Positions 20,357 to 32,320 of a DNA stretch of 64,000 nt are shown here, piece after piece. Position 1 is the first letter of the stretch, and each line of letters starts with the position of its first letter. The stretch covers positions 92,074,913 through 92,138,912 of the forward strand of contig OZ026520.1 of assembly GCA_964019695.1 (NCBI GenBank), written 5' to 3'. The notes under the pieces are model-generated. The model was not told the DNA's origin, did no database searches, and was given only the letters and a program-made list of their open reading frames with translations. The translations under genes and the position numbers were made by a program. This stretch comes from Loripinus fragilis. Taxonomy: Eukaryota > Mollusca > Bivalvia > Lucinida > Lucinidae.

Positions 20357-22070
20357 AGCTCACCTGAGCCGAAGGCTCATGGGTGAGCTAATAGTATACC
20401 AGTCACTCCGTCGTCCGTCCGTCTGTCGTCTGTCATCTGTCGTCCGTCCGTCAACATTTTCAAACATCTTCTCCTCTGAAACCACTGGGCCAATTAAACT
20501 CAAATTTCATATGGAGACTCCTGAGGACGCGGGAATGAAAGTTTGTTCAAATGGTCCTGTTCACATGACCAAGATGGCCGCCATGCCCATATATGGTAAA
20601 AACCCTTTAAAAATCTTCTTCTCCAGAGCCAGAAGGCCAATGACCTTGGGACTTGGTATGTAGCATTGGGGGTGCTGGGCCTACCAAGTTTGTTCAAATA
20701 ATGATCCTAGGTTGACCTTGACCTATTTAACGTCAAGGTCAAATTTGCTTCCTAATGCATTTAAATGGAAATTTTTTGAAAAGTTGATTTTTTGAATACT
20801 GTTGAAGCCAAAGTCATTATTCTTACTTGATATGTTAAAAATAATGAGACAATGGCTATAAATAAGTTTCAAAGGTCAAGGTTGACCTTTTCCCTTTCAG
20901 CAAAGGTCGCTCATATTGTGGTCCAATCAATATATTAAAACTTAGTTTTCTCACAAACCATTGGCCCAATTTAACTCAAATTTCATGTGAAGACTCCTTA
21001 TGATGAGATAGTTAAAATTTATTCAAAACACTTAGGTCACATGACCAAGATGGCCGCCACGCCCATATATGGTATAAACCTTTTAAAAATCTTCTTCTCC
21101 AGAACCAGCAGGCCGATGACCTTGGGACTTGGTATGTAGCATTGGGGGTGTTGAGCCTACCAAGTTTGTTCAAATAATGATCCTAGGTTGACCATGACCT
21201 ACTTAATGTCAAGGTCAAATTTGCTTCCTAAAGCATTTAAATGGGAATTTTTTTGAAAAGTTGATTTTTTGAATACTGTTGAAGCCAAAGTCATTATTCT
21301 TATTTGATATTTCTAAACTAATGAGACAATGGCTGTAAATAAGTTTCAAAGGTCAAGGTTGACCTTTGACCTTTCAGCCAAGGTCGCTCATATTGGAGAC
21401 CCATCAACATATTTAAACATAGTTTTCTCAGAACCACTTGGCCAATGGAAATCAAATTTCATATGACCGCTCCTTATGATTGGTTAGCCAAAATTTGTAC
21501 AAATTGTTATTGTCACATGACCAAGATGGCCACCAAGCCCATATATGGTAAAAACTATTTAAATATCTTCTTCTCTGGAACCAAAAGGCCAATGGCCTTG
21601 GGACTTACTATGTAGCATTGGGGATGTGGTCCCTACCAGGTTTACAGAAATGATGAATCTAGGTTGACCTTGACCTACTTTGTGGCAAGGTCAAATTTGA
21701 TTCCTAATGCATTTGTAATGGGAAAATCTTAAAATGTTCATTTTTCTATAGCTGTTTTAGCCGAAATCATAATACCTGTGAGAAATATTTAACCTAATGA
21801 GACAATGGTTTTATATAAGTGCCAAATGTCAAGCTGACCTGTGACCTTTAATCCAAGGCCACTCATTTGGACCACTACATACCTATCTAAACATCTTTTC
21901 TCAGAAATCACTGGGCTGTTAGATTGTTTAGGTTATTGAACCATAATGGCTGCAACCCCCATATATGGTAAAACAGAATAAGTTTCATTTTAAGCTGTAG
22001 TTGACCTTGACCTGTTTTACAATTATTAAGGAGATCAGATGAGCGCCTCAGGACTTTCAGGTCCTCTAGT
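20357..22070 (+). mobile_element. HINE/Helentron-like element (family H2), full length
   Basis: Starts AGCTCACCTGAGCCGAAGGC, then a GTCCGTCC microsatellite, then three diverged tandem units of about 480 bases. Each unit holds CACATGACCAAGATGGCC and CATATATGGTA. The end reads GATCAGATGAGCGCCTCAGG, then a hairpin of AGGACT and AGGTCCT, then CTAGT. Known of Helentron derivatives: subterminal inverted repeats, internal tandem repeats and a 3' hairpin. No Rep or helicase is present. Confidence 0.7.
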
Positions 22071-22107
22071 ATTATGGAGGTATGCAAGATAAGAAAAATA
22101 CTTGTGC

Positions 22108-22217
22108 ATAGGTCCAGATATACAAAAAAATTCAGCTTAGAATTGTAAATATTTTCTTTTTCATCGGTTTTAATATTTGTTTTGGGTGCATAATAAAGAC
22201 TCGTCACATTAAGAACC
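22108..22217 (+). mobile_element. Partial family A MITE
   Basis: Left arm only: GTCCAGATATACAAAAAAAT, then TTTGTTTTGGGTGCATAATA, after which the hairpin is lost. Confidence 0.6.
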
Positions 22218-22505
22218 CTCGATGTACTGTATCCCCAAAGCCATTGCACTGTGTGTGAATGTAGCCTAGCAAGTGCCAGTACTATGTATGGCATTTGGTC
22301 AAACAGACTCAATAAAAAGAGTCTGCTGTTCTCTAATATTGTAGGTTCTCTCTATTTCTGAAAGATCTGTTTTTCCAGATTATTTTGATACCATGTCTTT
22401 GTGTTATCATACAGCTGATCTGGGTTAACACTATTTTATTTGCATACAGTAACTCCTGTATCTTATTTGGCTTATTCTAAAAAAAAATAACATTTATTTG
22501 TACAA

Positions 22506-22748
22506 GTAAAGTGCTGTCCCTTTATAACACACCTTGTTATAACAGGGGTTTGGATATGACAAGGTCATGTTGTGGCTCCCAATTTTTTTACCATGGCATT
22601 TTACAAAGGAATCATAGGAAAATGACCATAAAATGGTCATTTTCCTATAATTTCTGTGTAAAATTGTCCCTTTATAACAGGGTTCACTTATTACATGGTC
22701 CATTCCTATGGACCCCAAACATAGCATTATAAAGGGACTGAACTGTAT
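22506..22748. mobile_element. Family E2 MITE (CCCTTTATAACAC)
   Basis: Inverted ends read GTGCTGTCCCTTTATAACAC and ATTATAAAGGGACTGAACTG. The central palindrome is ATAGGAAAATGACCATAAAA and its complement. Other copies: 55862-56104, and 46876-47372 and its duplicate, each with a SINE inside. Confidence 0.78.
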
Positions 22749-22823
22749 TGGGTGTATAGTGTGGTGTATAATATGGAACAGAATGACATACATTTGAGTC
22801 TAACACTCTGATCAGTCTTATCT

Positions 22824-23747
22824 TAAGCCCCAGTCCCACAGAGCTTGCAAAGGCGGCAGGACCTCTTGGGGACTGATTTTGCTTGCTACCTCTACAACCA
22901 TTGCAACTAGTTTTCCATAGTCACTGACCAGTCTCGGACCAGTACCACGTTGGGCGATCGTTTTGCATTTTGTCAGCAACTAGTTCAGAGTAATCGGCGA
23001 CCATCAGTGACTGATCAGAGACTGGTTGAAGACTGTTCTACCATTGTTTTTAAAAAAATGAAATGTTTGGAAAGAATCAAACCATTTCTGTACAAATTGC
23101 CATCATGATAACACAATAGATACATTTGCTTCGCTTACAACAAAACAGAACACTACTGTTGTGGTTGTGATGGATCTGCTGTGACCTACTAGCTCTGACT
23201 TTGCACTTTCAGCATCTGATATTGCAAGCTCAATTTGTCTCTAGGACTGCTGAGATTCATCATCAGAATGAGGAGTCTGAATTTAGGTAGTATTTTTTAC
23301 CATCTACTTTGGTGCTGCTGTCTATTTTTGACCACCTCTATATCCCATGATGCAAACACTTTCAACGTTTGTCGTGAAATGATGTCAGGATTGCAAGATA
23401 GCTTTTTGTTGAAGCTGGCACTGCAACCAGTAACTGTTGCCGATTAGTCGCAGACCAGTCGCTGATGATTTCAGAGACAAAGTGTTCATGAAATCGGTCA
23501 ATGACTGATTGGGGATTGATCAGCGACTTTTAGAAAACCTTTGCAATTAGTCAGCGATCGAAATCCGTCGCAGCTAGTCTTTTGTGCATGCTCAAAAGAC
23601 TGGCGCCGACTGATTTTGATCGGCGAACTTGCTGCGACCTTTGTTAAACCTTGCAGCGACCCCAGCAACCTCTCTGTGATTGTCATTTTTTTAAGTCGCG
23701 GAGAGGTTCCAGCTTGGTGGCAAGCTCAGTGGGACTGGGACTTTAGT
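22824..23747. mobile_element. DNA element with AAGCCCCAGTCCCAC ends
   Basis: Left AAGCCCCAGTCCCACAGAGC pairs with right GCTCAGTGGGACTGGGACTT. About 920 bases, GC-richer than its surroundings and full of CAGTCGC/GCGAC motifs in both orientations. No transposase frame is visible, so it is a non-autonomous element. Confidence 0.72.
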
Positions 23748-23825
23748 CAACAATATATGCTATGTCATGTTTATCTAAATATTTAGGGCTTGTATGTTAC
23801 TTTAGAGGTTTGTGTTTTCTTGTAG

Positions 23826-23943
23826 GCAATGGCGGTAGCAGGTTTGACTCCTGATGGTCACCACCGGGACATGGAGTACCCAAGTGTTCAGAGAACTCCA
23901 ATGTCCTCTCCTCATAGAATAAGATCCTCATACACACAACCAG
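23826..23943 (+). CDS. Cav1: Cav1 exon j: AVAGL block
   Basis: 118 bases, acceptor TTTTCTTGTAG, donor GTAGGA, phase 0 to 1. It encodes AMAVAGLTPDGHHRDMEYPS, then VQRTPMSSPHRIRSSYTQP. The AVAGL motif is shared with vertebrate Cav1.2/1.3 tails. Two family A hairpin elements follow in tandem within 25 bases of the donor. Confidence 0.9.
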
Positions 23944-23965
23944 GTAGGATTAATGCTATAGTTAC

Positions 23966-24360
23966 ATAGGCCCAGATAAACAACGTAATTTGAGCATAAA
24001 TTTGTGAATATTTTCTAATCCACTTGTCTTAACATTTGTTTTGAGTGTTCAAAAAAACCTGTCTCAGTGAGACGGTTCATTTGAGTACCCACAACATATG
24101 CTTTGGTCCAGGTATAAGAAAATTAATTTCTAATTAGGCACTCTTTAGTAATATCTAAAGGTCTGACTGCAGGTTTAGATAAACAAAAATTTTCAGCATA
24201 AATTTGTAAATATTTTCCTACCTATAATTTTTAGCATATGTTTTTGGGTGCTCAAAAGAACCGTCTCATTGAGACAGTTCTTTTGAGTACCCACAACATA
24301 TGTTTTTGTTGAGAAATAAGAAAATTAAATTTTCGTTATGCACAACTAAAGTCCTGTTCT
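23966..24360 (+). mobile_element. Two family A MITEs in tandem
   Basis: Copies at about 23966-24165 and 24171-24360, in the same orientation with almost no spacer, both with the hairpin around GTCTCANTGAGACNGTTC. They sit immediately downstream of the exon j donor. Confidence 0.85.
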
Positions 24361-24773
24361 AACCTACTTTGATATTGTCCCAAAATTTAACACTGGTAAA
24401 CTGCATGTGCTTTTGGGGCATTTGTGTTTCACAAATGCATCTTGTTTTGCTAAATTATTATGCTTAAAATGTTATTACAAGTCCAATTTTTATCAAATAT
24501 AATCATTGAAAAACAAAAACAGTTTTAGACTTATTGTTGTGCAGACAATAAATTAAGCAATGACCTACATCATTGGGGTCAGCACATGTATGAGACTTTG
24601 TTACTTCAGAGGTGGTCATTGAAGGCTCAGATGAGTCTGTGCAGTTGCACAGTTTTGGTAGAGCCTTCTCTGATCATATATATAAAGTCTGGAAGTAAAT
24701 AATCATATCAAAAAATAGGCATCTTGCCACCACAAGGAATCTTTAAATGCATGTTTAAGATGTGACTACTGTA

Positions 24774-24985
24774 GATTTGGAAATTTTCCGAGAATTTTAT
24801 TTTCGCTAGTAGCACTAAAAGACAATTTAGTGATGTGAAAAATTTGTGACTAAGGCTAGGTTTACCTATATCAATAAACGACAGAGTGATTTTGCCATTT
24901 TGCGAGAGTTTAATTTTCACGAAACTTTGCATATGCAAAGTTTCGCAAAAATAAAGTCCTCAGGAAAATTTCCAAATTTACAGTA
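24774..24985. mobile_element. MITE with CTACTGTAGATTTGGAAA ends
   Basis: Left CTACTGTAGATTTGGAAATT pairs with right AATTTCCAAATTTACAGTA. It is related to the element at 19459. Confidence 0.75.
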
Positions 24986-25175
24986 CCCATATGCATTATG
25001 TGCTGACCTGCATATTTTTTTGTAATTTGGGATCATTCATATGTGTTGTAACTCATGTTGTTTGTGTCTTATAACCAATTTACCCTTATAAAAGTCCATG
25101 GACTCTGCAATTTTTATTACAGTCCAGAGAAAAGGGTGCCTAAACCACAAAAGCATATATCAAAAACATTTGACA

Positions 25176-25493
25176 TGATGCACAGACCCGGAGAGTTTTG
25201 CCAGAGGGGGACCAACATTGATAATGTTTTTTGTTGTTGTTTTTTACATTGAGAAGATAGGAGTGAAATATCGCTATAAGCGGGCCATCATCCGCCTGCC
25301 AGGGAAACGCCATCTAAAAAATGCTATCTAAATGGGGTTTCACTGGTGTGCCGATGATGGCCCAACATGGAATGCTGGCTTGGTAGCTTTGCAATTTTTC
25401 AGGGCATCCGGACCAGTATTGCTAAGGAACCCTATACCTTTGTGATTTTTCAGGGGTTCTGGACCCCCTGTCCCCCCCTCTGGATCCGCGCAT
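25176..25493. mobile_element. Family G element (GGATCCGCGCATG)
   Basis: Left GCACAGACCCGGAGAGTTTT and right CCCCTCTGGATCCGCGCATG are imperfect inverted ends. Internal text GCCGATGATGGCCCAACATG is shared with 60703-61070. Related copies are at 60644-61221 and 61387-61526. Confidence 0.65.
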
Positions 25494-25595
25494 GTTTGAT
25501 TACTTTTATCTTGAAAAGATTATGTTCCTCTACAGCAGCAGGAAGATATCATTAGATTGCCACACTGTTTACAACAACACAAAATAAGGAATGGG

Positions 25596-25707
25596 GCAAA
25601 GATAAGGAATCGATACAATCAAGAACCACACCTGACCCAGGATACCCATGGTGAAGTGACAAACTCACAGTTAGACACCACAAACGAGAGCCAAGAGGTC
25701 AGCCCTA
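25596..25707 (+). mobile_element. Truncated family F repeat
   Basis: AAGGAATCGATACAATCAAG through CCAAGAGGTCAGCCCT, cut off before the second half. Confidence 0.7.
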
Positions 25708-26572
25708 TTTAGCATTTCATGCTATTTTCGGACACCTCAGAGGATAAGCCGTCAATAACATAATTTTTGCAATCATATTTTGTAAAACATGTTTATACCA
25801 AACTACATGAAAATCTATTCACTTCTACATGTTAATTAAACGGAAACTTGAGAAGTTTGTGAAAAAGTTTATGGTGAAAACTCTCAATCATTGAAAAGAC
25901 ATGTTGTTGGTGCACATTGGAATGGCCTCTACTAGACAATTCCAATTATGTACCAACAACATATGTTAAATTTGAAAAAATCAGATTTACACATGCATAC
26001 CTTGTTCATTATCTCTTGGGAGACAGCTGTAATAAGTAAAATACTGGTCACTGGGTCATTAATCTACAACACAGATTGAACATTTGACATAAGTAAATTA
26101 CATTTTTATTATGTCCACAGTTTCAGAATACATTACGTTTTGGTCATCACTGTTGCATGTGTTAAGCATTCTGATTCAGTGCTTTCCAGTGGGATTGTGT
26201 AAACTAAACACCATAAAGCATGTTAACAGCATGTCTGTAACTAACAGCGCTTTTTTGACCTAGTATCGAAGATCAGGGACATACAATTTTTAGTCAGTGT
26301 GTTTGTGTGCAACAAAATTAAATGTAAGCCATAACTTTTGAGTGACAGGATATTTATCCCCAGATTTTAAAGTTAATTTCAAATGAACACTTAGTCCGAA
26401 TCCAAAAGTGAATGTCAAGAAGTAATCCAGATACAATAAGTTAAACAAAAAGTAATCCAGCATGAAAGAGTTTGGCTTTTAAATGGTGTAATTATTCCAA
26501 AGATGCCCTAATGAAAATTTACCCTCTGTATTATACTACTTCAGAAACCTACGGAATAATCAGGAAAGAACT

Positions 26573-26786
26573 ATGATATGGGCCTCGCCGCGAGAAAACC
26601 TGTCTTTGGGGTTTCCCACAAAGTGGGGCTCAAACCAGTCTCTTCAACTACAGCAATTCCCTAGAAAATTCCAAAAAGGGAATAACAAAGGCGCTGATCA
26701 GACTGCGCGGATGCGCAGGCTGGTCTGCACCTTTGTTGTTCGCAAACTCCCGAAGACAAGTTTTCTCGCGTCGAGGTCCATATCAT
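26573..26786. mobile_element. Family C MITE, intact
   Basis: Inverted ends ATGATATGGGCCTCGCCGCG and CGCGTCGAGGTCCATATCAT, next to AAAACCTGTCTTTGGGG and its complement. The centre has GATCAGACTGCGCGGATGCG. Confidence 0.85.
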
Positions 26787-27352
26787 ATGCTAAATATAAA
26801 ACAAAATTATTTATTCTAGAAGGTTCCACAGGTTTCTCAATTCTTCTACTTGCTTCTAGAATTTGCTCAAAGCTTCTATTGGCATGCAAAAGAATGTTCT
26901 ACCAAATTCCGGATTTTTTTCAAAGATTCCAGAAACTTCTGTGATAGAATATTTTTGATTAAACCAATGTTGTTTTTCACCAAGTGTAACAGTGTATTTT
27001 CTTGTTCTTCGTTAAAACATATGTTGTGATAACATGAAGCATCTCATCAAGGCTTTCACCCCATAGTTCACATATGCATGAAGGGAATTTTTGGCACTAT
27101 TGGTCAAAAATTGCTCAATATTTTAGCAAAAATTTCACTGATTTTGATTGACCTTGTAATCATTTACTCAAATGTAGAATATCCAAATAGCATTGATGAT
27201 CTAGACTTATCCATCAATCAATAATTTGCTTTAACAAGAAAGCAAACAAAATGGTCCCTGAAATTACATGCTTTTCCTGTCTGAATGATTTGGTCTAGGT
27301 GCTCAATAGAGTCAATTAAGCTAAAAAGACCTTCAATTGGGAAAGTTTGTGC

Positions 27353-27536
27353 AGAATTTTGAGGCTGACTTTCAATAGAAAATCAGTCTCAAAATACTAG
27401 ATTGTGTAGATTATCAGTTTATTTTAATGACATTAATCATTTAAACATGAAATTGTTAAGGTTTTTAGGCAGACTACAAGTTTTGAGATATGAATTTCTA
27501 AAATTGAGGATTTCTTATGTTTTGAACTTTCACCTA
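27353..27536. mobile_element. Truncated family B MITE
   Basis: Starts inside the element (GAGGCTGACTTTCAATAG) and ends TTTTGAACTTTCACCTAT. The left terminus is missing. Confidence 0.7.
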
Positions 27537-27639
27537 TTGCCTTTAAAACACTACCAGTGCACCTTTGCATCCTATATAACAAATACATGGAATTCTGGTT
27601 GACACCCCCACCTCCCCATCCCCTTGAGTGAATAAGGCC

Positions 27640-27966
27640 AGAATTTTCAGAGCTTTTTTTTATATATATAATTTTATATATCTCCAGAACAAACAGTAAA
27701 ACTAGTAAGGTAAACCAAAAGTCTGTATTAAAGCTTTAAATATTTCATCATTTTCCTAAAAATCTGGATAGGACAATCACTTTTAACAGGGTCACTCAAA
27801 AATACACAGGCAGAACCTCAAAAATATATTATTTTTTCAACGAAACAAATAATATTTAGAGTCGGTGGATAAAATGAAAAGATAATTTTAGAAATTAATT
27901 TTTTTCTACTTTCCGGAAAATTACAATAGGAGGGTTTGTAAATCAACTAATAAAAAAAATCTGGCC
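27640..27966 (-). mobile_element. Family K element, reverse copy
   Basis: Matches 9340-9975 in reverse without the SINE: AACAAACAGTAAAACTAGTA, GTCACTCAAAAATACACAGG, and a right end CAACTAATAAAAAAAATCTG just before exon k. Confidence 0.78.
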
Positions 27967-28032
27967 TAAGAATGCTAGGTGTGAATGAATGTGAATGTTT
28001 TACTAACAGCATGCCTGCACGTTTCCTTACAG

Positions 28033-28232
28033 TCCATCCTCATCATCTGTTCAACCGCTCCAAATCCATTGTTGAAGGTGCCGTAGACGTCCCCTCCCGA
28101 CATATCAGCCAGCCCCGCTACAGTGAAGGTATGTTGGAGCCGGGCATGTACACTCGAACCCCAGGACCACTTAGTATACCATCATCAATGGCCCACCAGC
28201 AAGGAGGGAGTGCAGAAAGCCTTGTAGGACAG
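28033..28232 (+). CDS. Cav1: Cav1 exon k: variable tail leading to the distal helix
   Basis: 200 bases, acceptor TTCCTTACAG, donor GTACAT, ending in phase 0. It encodes HPHHLFNRSKSIVEGAVDV, a Pro/Ser-rich middle, and ends GGSAESLVGQ. That end corresponds to the SASSLVEA block just before the distal regulatory helix in vertebrate Cav1. Family assignment comes mainly from the flanking exons. Confidence 0.9.
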
Positions 28233-28833
28233 GTACATAATTAGATTATTCTGGGAAAAGGTTATTTTAGGGGAGAGCAATCCTAATGATAAGTAGTTTT
28301 ATCAGGAACTCTATGAACCATGGATTTTGATACAAGAATAATCAAAATCGGTTGAAAAATGGGCAAGTTATGGACATTTAAAGAATTCAATATGGCCAAC
28401 ATTTAGCCGTCATTTTGAATATTTTATTAGTTTTCAGAATTTTTCAATTTAGTTATCACTGCTATCACATCATCTGTGTTTCAGCAGATATGCAGCTTTA
28501 TACATAAGGAAAATGTTTCGTTAAAGATTAATGCAAATAATCCATTGGTTTGTCTATTATTTTGATTACACATATTTAATTAGGCTGTATGATGTCACTA
28601 AGCCTACAATATAGCCGCTCCATTACAGTCCATTTACAAATATTCAAATGCCCACAACTTCTGCATTATTTTACCGATTTAGATGAAACTGGTATCAAAA
28701 TTCATGGTTTATTAAGATCTTTCATATTAAACATAGTTATCATCAGGGTTGCCATCCCTTTAATGTCTCTTGCCAAATTTAACCCTTTAATGCACTTTCT
28801 GGTTTTGATACAATAAACTTGGTATACCTATTG

Positions 28834-29076
28834 TATAGTAAAACCTGTCTTAAGCAGCCACTCAAAGAAGACCAAGAATTGTTTTTCAAGACCGATTATT
28901 GCTTAATGCAGGTCATAAGTATTGCAGAATGCTCCATGAGAGCATTCTGCAATTCTTTCGATGCTCCATGAGAGCATTCTGCAATTCTTTCGACCTTCAT
29001 CAAGCTACCATTTGTCATTAAGATCTTTGTTTTGTCAATTTTTGAGTGGCCATTTTAGACAGGTTTTTACTGTATA
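28834..29076. mobile_element. Family E MITE
   Basis: Inverted ends TATAGTAAAACCTGTCTTAA and AGACAGGTTTTTACTGTATA, with the central hairpin TTGCAGAATGCTCCATGAGA and its complement, partly repeated. Copies: 35601, 37607, 40282, 45017. Confidence 0.85.
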
Positions 29077-29430
29077 TTGGTGTTACAGGCTATAATTTCC
29101 AAATAATATTGTATTTCTTTCACTGAAAATCAGTTTTGTTCTAGCAAACAGTTAGGACCCTGATGAAATAATGCTTTATGCAGCATTTCATTTGGTCTTC
29201 AATGTTTGCCAAAGTACGCATTAAGGAGTCACTAGTGTACAAAGGGTTAAAACAAAGATTTAGAAAGTTCAGATAAGAAGAATCTTACAAAAGTCAAAAT
29301 AAATTTTAAAAAAGTGATGCCTGTCAACTTGCCGCCAAACAGCTAACTGAAAAACAACTCGCTGACAAAAGCACCTAATTTTTCACATATTGATCAGTTG
29401 TCAGTGAAACTTTGCTATCAGTCATTTGAC

Positions 29431-29578
29431 GTGTTGGCCAGTTGTCTGCTAGTGAGTTGTCGTGTTGGCCAGTTGTCTGTCAGTGAGTTGTCATGTTGGC
29501 CAGTTGTCTGTCAGTGAGTTGTGTGTTGGCCAGTTGTCTGCTAGTGAGTTGTCATGTTGGCCAGTTGTCTGTCAGTGT
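29431..29578 (+). repeat. Minisatellite, about 35-base unit, four to five copies
   Basis: Units of GTGTTGGCCAGTTGTCTG followed by TCAGTGAGTTGT, varying at one or two positions. Confidence 0.85.
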
Positions 29579-29849
29579 ATTTTCATTCAAATTAGCTTCT
29601 GATTACGAACAGTGATAATTCTGATGATATGCTGCACTCTGTGACATTTTCATTTTGGTTTTCACTGTTTGAATAGTACCTGTTTAGTCAAAGGGTTAAT
29701 TTACAGAACATACCATGAGAAGCCATTCAGTCTTTATCCACAACTAGAAGCCAAATGCCTTATTCAGAGGCAGTCTGATCTAGGTCTTCTCTGTCTTCAC
29801 CTTATTGTCAGAGACCTAGCATGAAATTTTAGACGACTTGTCATATATC

Positions 29850-30092
29850 CATGGGTGAAAGTTTTCAGGATTTATCCTGAATTCAGGATTTTTAGGCTGA
29901 CTTTCCATAGAAAGTCAGCCTCAAAATGCTGAATTAGGCAGAATTTAATAGCTTCTCTAATTAGTTTTCAGATTATCTAAACACAATGAATCATTTAAGC
30001 TTGAAATTATTCATTATTGTAGGCTTCCTGCAAGTTATAAAATTTGAATTTCTAAAGTTCAGGATTTTGGAAATTTTGAACTTTCACCCATG
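29850..30092. mobile_element. Family B MITE, intact
   Basis: Ends CATGGGTGAAAGTTTTCAGG and TTTTGAACTTTCACCCATG, with an inner hairpin GGCTGACTTTCCATAGAAAG and its complement TCAGCC. 243 bases. Confidence 0.87.
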
Positions 30093-30909
30093 TATAACCA
30101 TGGTGTGTGATTAAATCTTTGTAGCCAATGCACAGAATTTTGAAATAAATAGAAGAGTAGTTGAAGCACTGGAGTGTTTGAAATGATTAGAAGTAGAGTT
30201 TTTAGCACATAATACAAATGGATTATCTTCACTTTGTAGGATCTTTTGTTCCTATGGCCAGAATTTCAAAGCAATATTAGTGTAACAAGCATAAGCATTT
30301 CATAATTTAATGTAATAACAAGTCATGTATTTGAGTAAAAACATTTATGAGTTTGCTTTTGCAATGCAATGGTGCTTAAACACCATGATTTTTTTTAAGT
30401 TTTATTTTATTTATGTCCTATTGTTAAGAGGAATGCAAAGTTTAAATCAAGCAAATCTGACCTAGAAGCCCTTATTTTACATCCAATTTTTATAAAATTT
30501 GCATTAAAATGTGCACTCAAAATGCCTTTTGTTATTTGTAGCTAATAATGCTTTGACTAAACTGAGCCTGTTTGTTAGCAAGAGAGACGATGTAACCATA
30601 CTAACATTAACATGAGAAGGGAATCGACGGTGTGTTCAAAAATATTGTATGCAATATTAAGTAAAAGAAGGGATGTGAATCCTTTTGAGTTTGGGCTATA
30701 TCATGGTTTGTGCTTGTGTGTACCATGCAACTACCAAGTTAGCAATATCTTCCAATGAAATGTCCCAAGATAAGCTGTCAAAGCATAAAATAGGCAGTCT
30801 AGTATTATCATCCAGGTACAAAATTTGTTCATTTCTACATGCTCATTTCAGTGAAACAATGAAAGTAGTTGAGAATCAATATGTTAAGAAAAGCTTATGG
30901 TGATACACT

Positions 30910-30995
30910 TAGTTATTGGAAAGACATTTATTGTAGATATACATTGGAATTGCCTCTATGAGGCAATTCCAATGTGTACCAACAACATAAGTTAC
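30910..30995. mobile_element. Palindrome with CATTGGAATTGCCTC
   Basis: Arms CATTGGAATTGCCTC and GAGGCAATTCCAATG around TAT. A similar hairpin lies at 25912-25970, so it is a dispersed family. Confidence 0.65.
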
Positions 30996-31496
30996 CCAAA
31001 ATAAGGAAACTATTTTTAAGTTTACACTTAAACCCAGTACCATGTCCATTGTCTTTGCCTATTGTAAACATCTCAAACTGCCAATCAGTATTAAATACTT
31101 GTCACTATACCACAAATTGTTTATATTTGTACGACAGCTATATCTCAAAATTTGAATTCATGAACTACATTTTTGCTAACTTGGTAGTTGCGTGGTTGTA
31201 TACACATGCACAAACCATGATACAGCTAATGTATGCTATGGTAAATGTTTTTAGATTTCTAACACTCTTTCCTTATTCAAATAAAATGTTGGCTTTAACG
31301 GCTGGAGTTCATAAAAAGCTTGTCGGGATAGCAAACAGGGAAGACCCTGATCAGACTGTTTCTTCAGAAGCAGTCTGATTTGGGTCTGCACTGTCTGTTG
31401 AGGACTTTTGGCAGGCAACTAGTGTTTGAAAATTTTAGAACATCTACCGTACAAAACAAAAAAAAACACACACACACATACACAGTCAGGTATCCA

Positions 31497-31747
31497 GATA
31501 TTTGGGCCTCCTCGCAACAAAACCTGTCTTTGGGGTTTCTGTCAAAGGGAGACTCAAACCAGTCTCCTCAGCTACAGAGACTTGCCAGAACATTGAAATT
31601 TGGCTTGTAGCAGCCTTAGATATGATGCTTTCTAAAAGGTGGATAACAAAGGCGCTGATCAGACTGTGCATCCGCGCAGGCTGGTCTGAACCTTTGTTGT
31701 TTGCAAACCCCCGAAGACAGGTTTTCTCACATCGAGGCCCATATTGT
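31497..31747. mobile_element. Family C MITE
   Basis: Ends GATATTTGGGCCTCCTCGC and CACATCGAGGCCCATATTG, with AAAACCTGTCTTTGGGG inside and CTGATCAGACTGTGCATCCG in the centre. A CA microsatellite lies just upstream (31465-31482). Confidence 0.82.
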
Positions 31748-32320
31748 CTTAAATATAAGACATTTAGGTTATAAAAGCATAATATAAGGATGAGATAGAA
31801 CAAAAATTTGAGCATATGCACGCCTACCAAATGCTCCAATGCTCAACATCTGGTTGAATAATAAAAACAACTGCTCTATGAAGAAAATTAAAAATCAGGG
31901 AATGTCATGCAACAGCCTATGAATGCCTGCATTTGTGGTATAAATACGAGCTCAGAAAGTATTCTCAATAGGCCATATTTACTTTTGGCGCGATAAACAG
32001 GTTCCAGTCAAATTCTGGTACACCTATTTTACGCGGAATGTAAATCTGACAAAATGAGAGAACTTTCTGACCTCAAATTTATACCACAAATGTAGGAATG
32101 CATAGTCTTTTGCATGACATTCCCCGATTTTTATTCTCTTTCTGGAGGAATTGTTTTTAATATTCAACCAGATGTTGAGCGTTCGAGCATTTGGTAGGCG
32201 TGATATGTTTTGGTTGAGAAATAAGAAAACTATGCACAATTGTCTAAAGGCTTGGTAATGTATAATTTTTGATTTTCGAAAAATAAAAAAGTTATCTCCC
32301 CTTTTTGGTTTCTTTTGCAG

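Noticed and set aside
29431..29578. A CRISPR-like array
   Set aside because: Repeats are contiguous with no unique spacers, and the genome is eukaryotic. It is a minisatellite.
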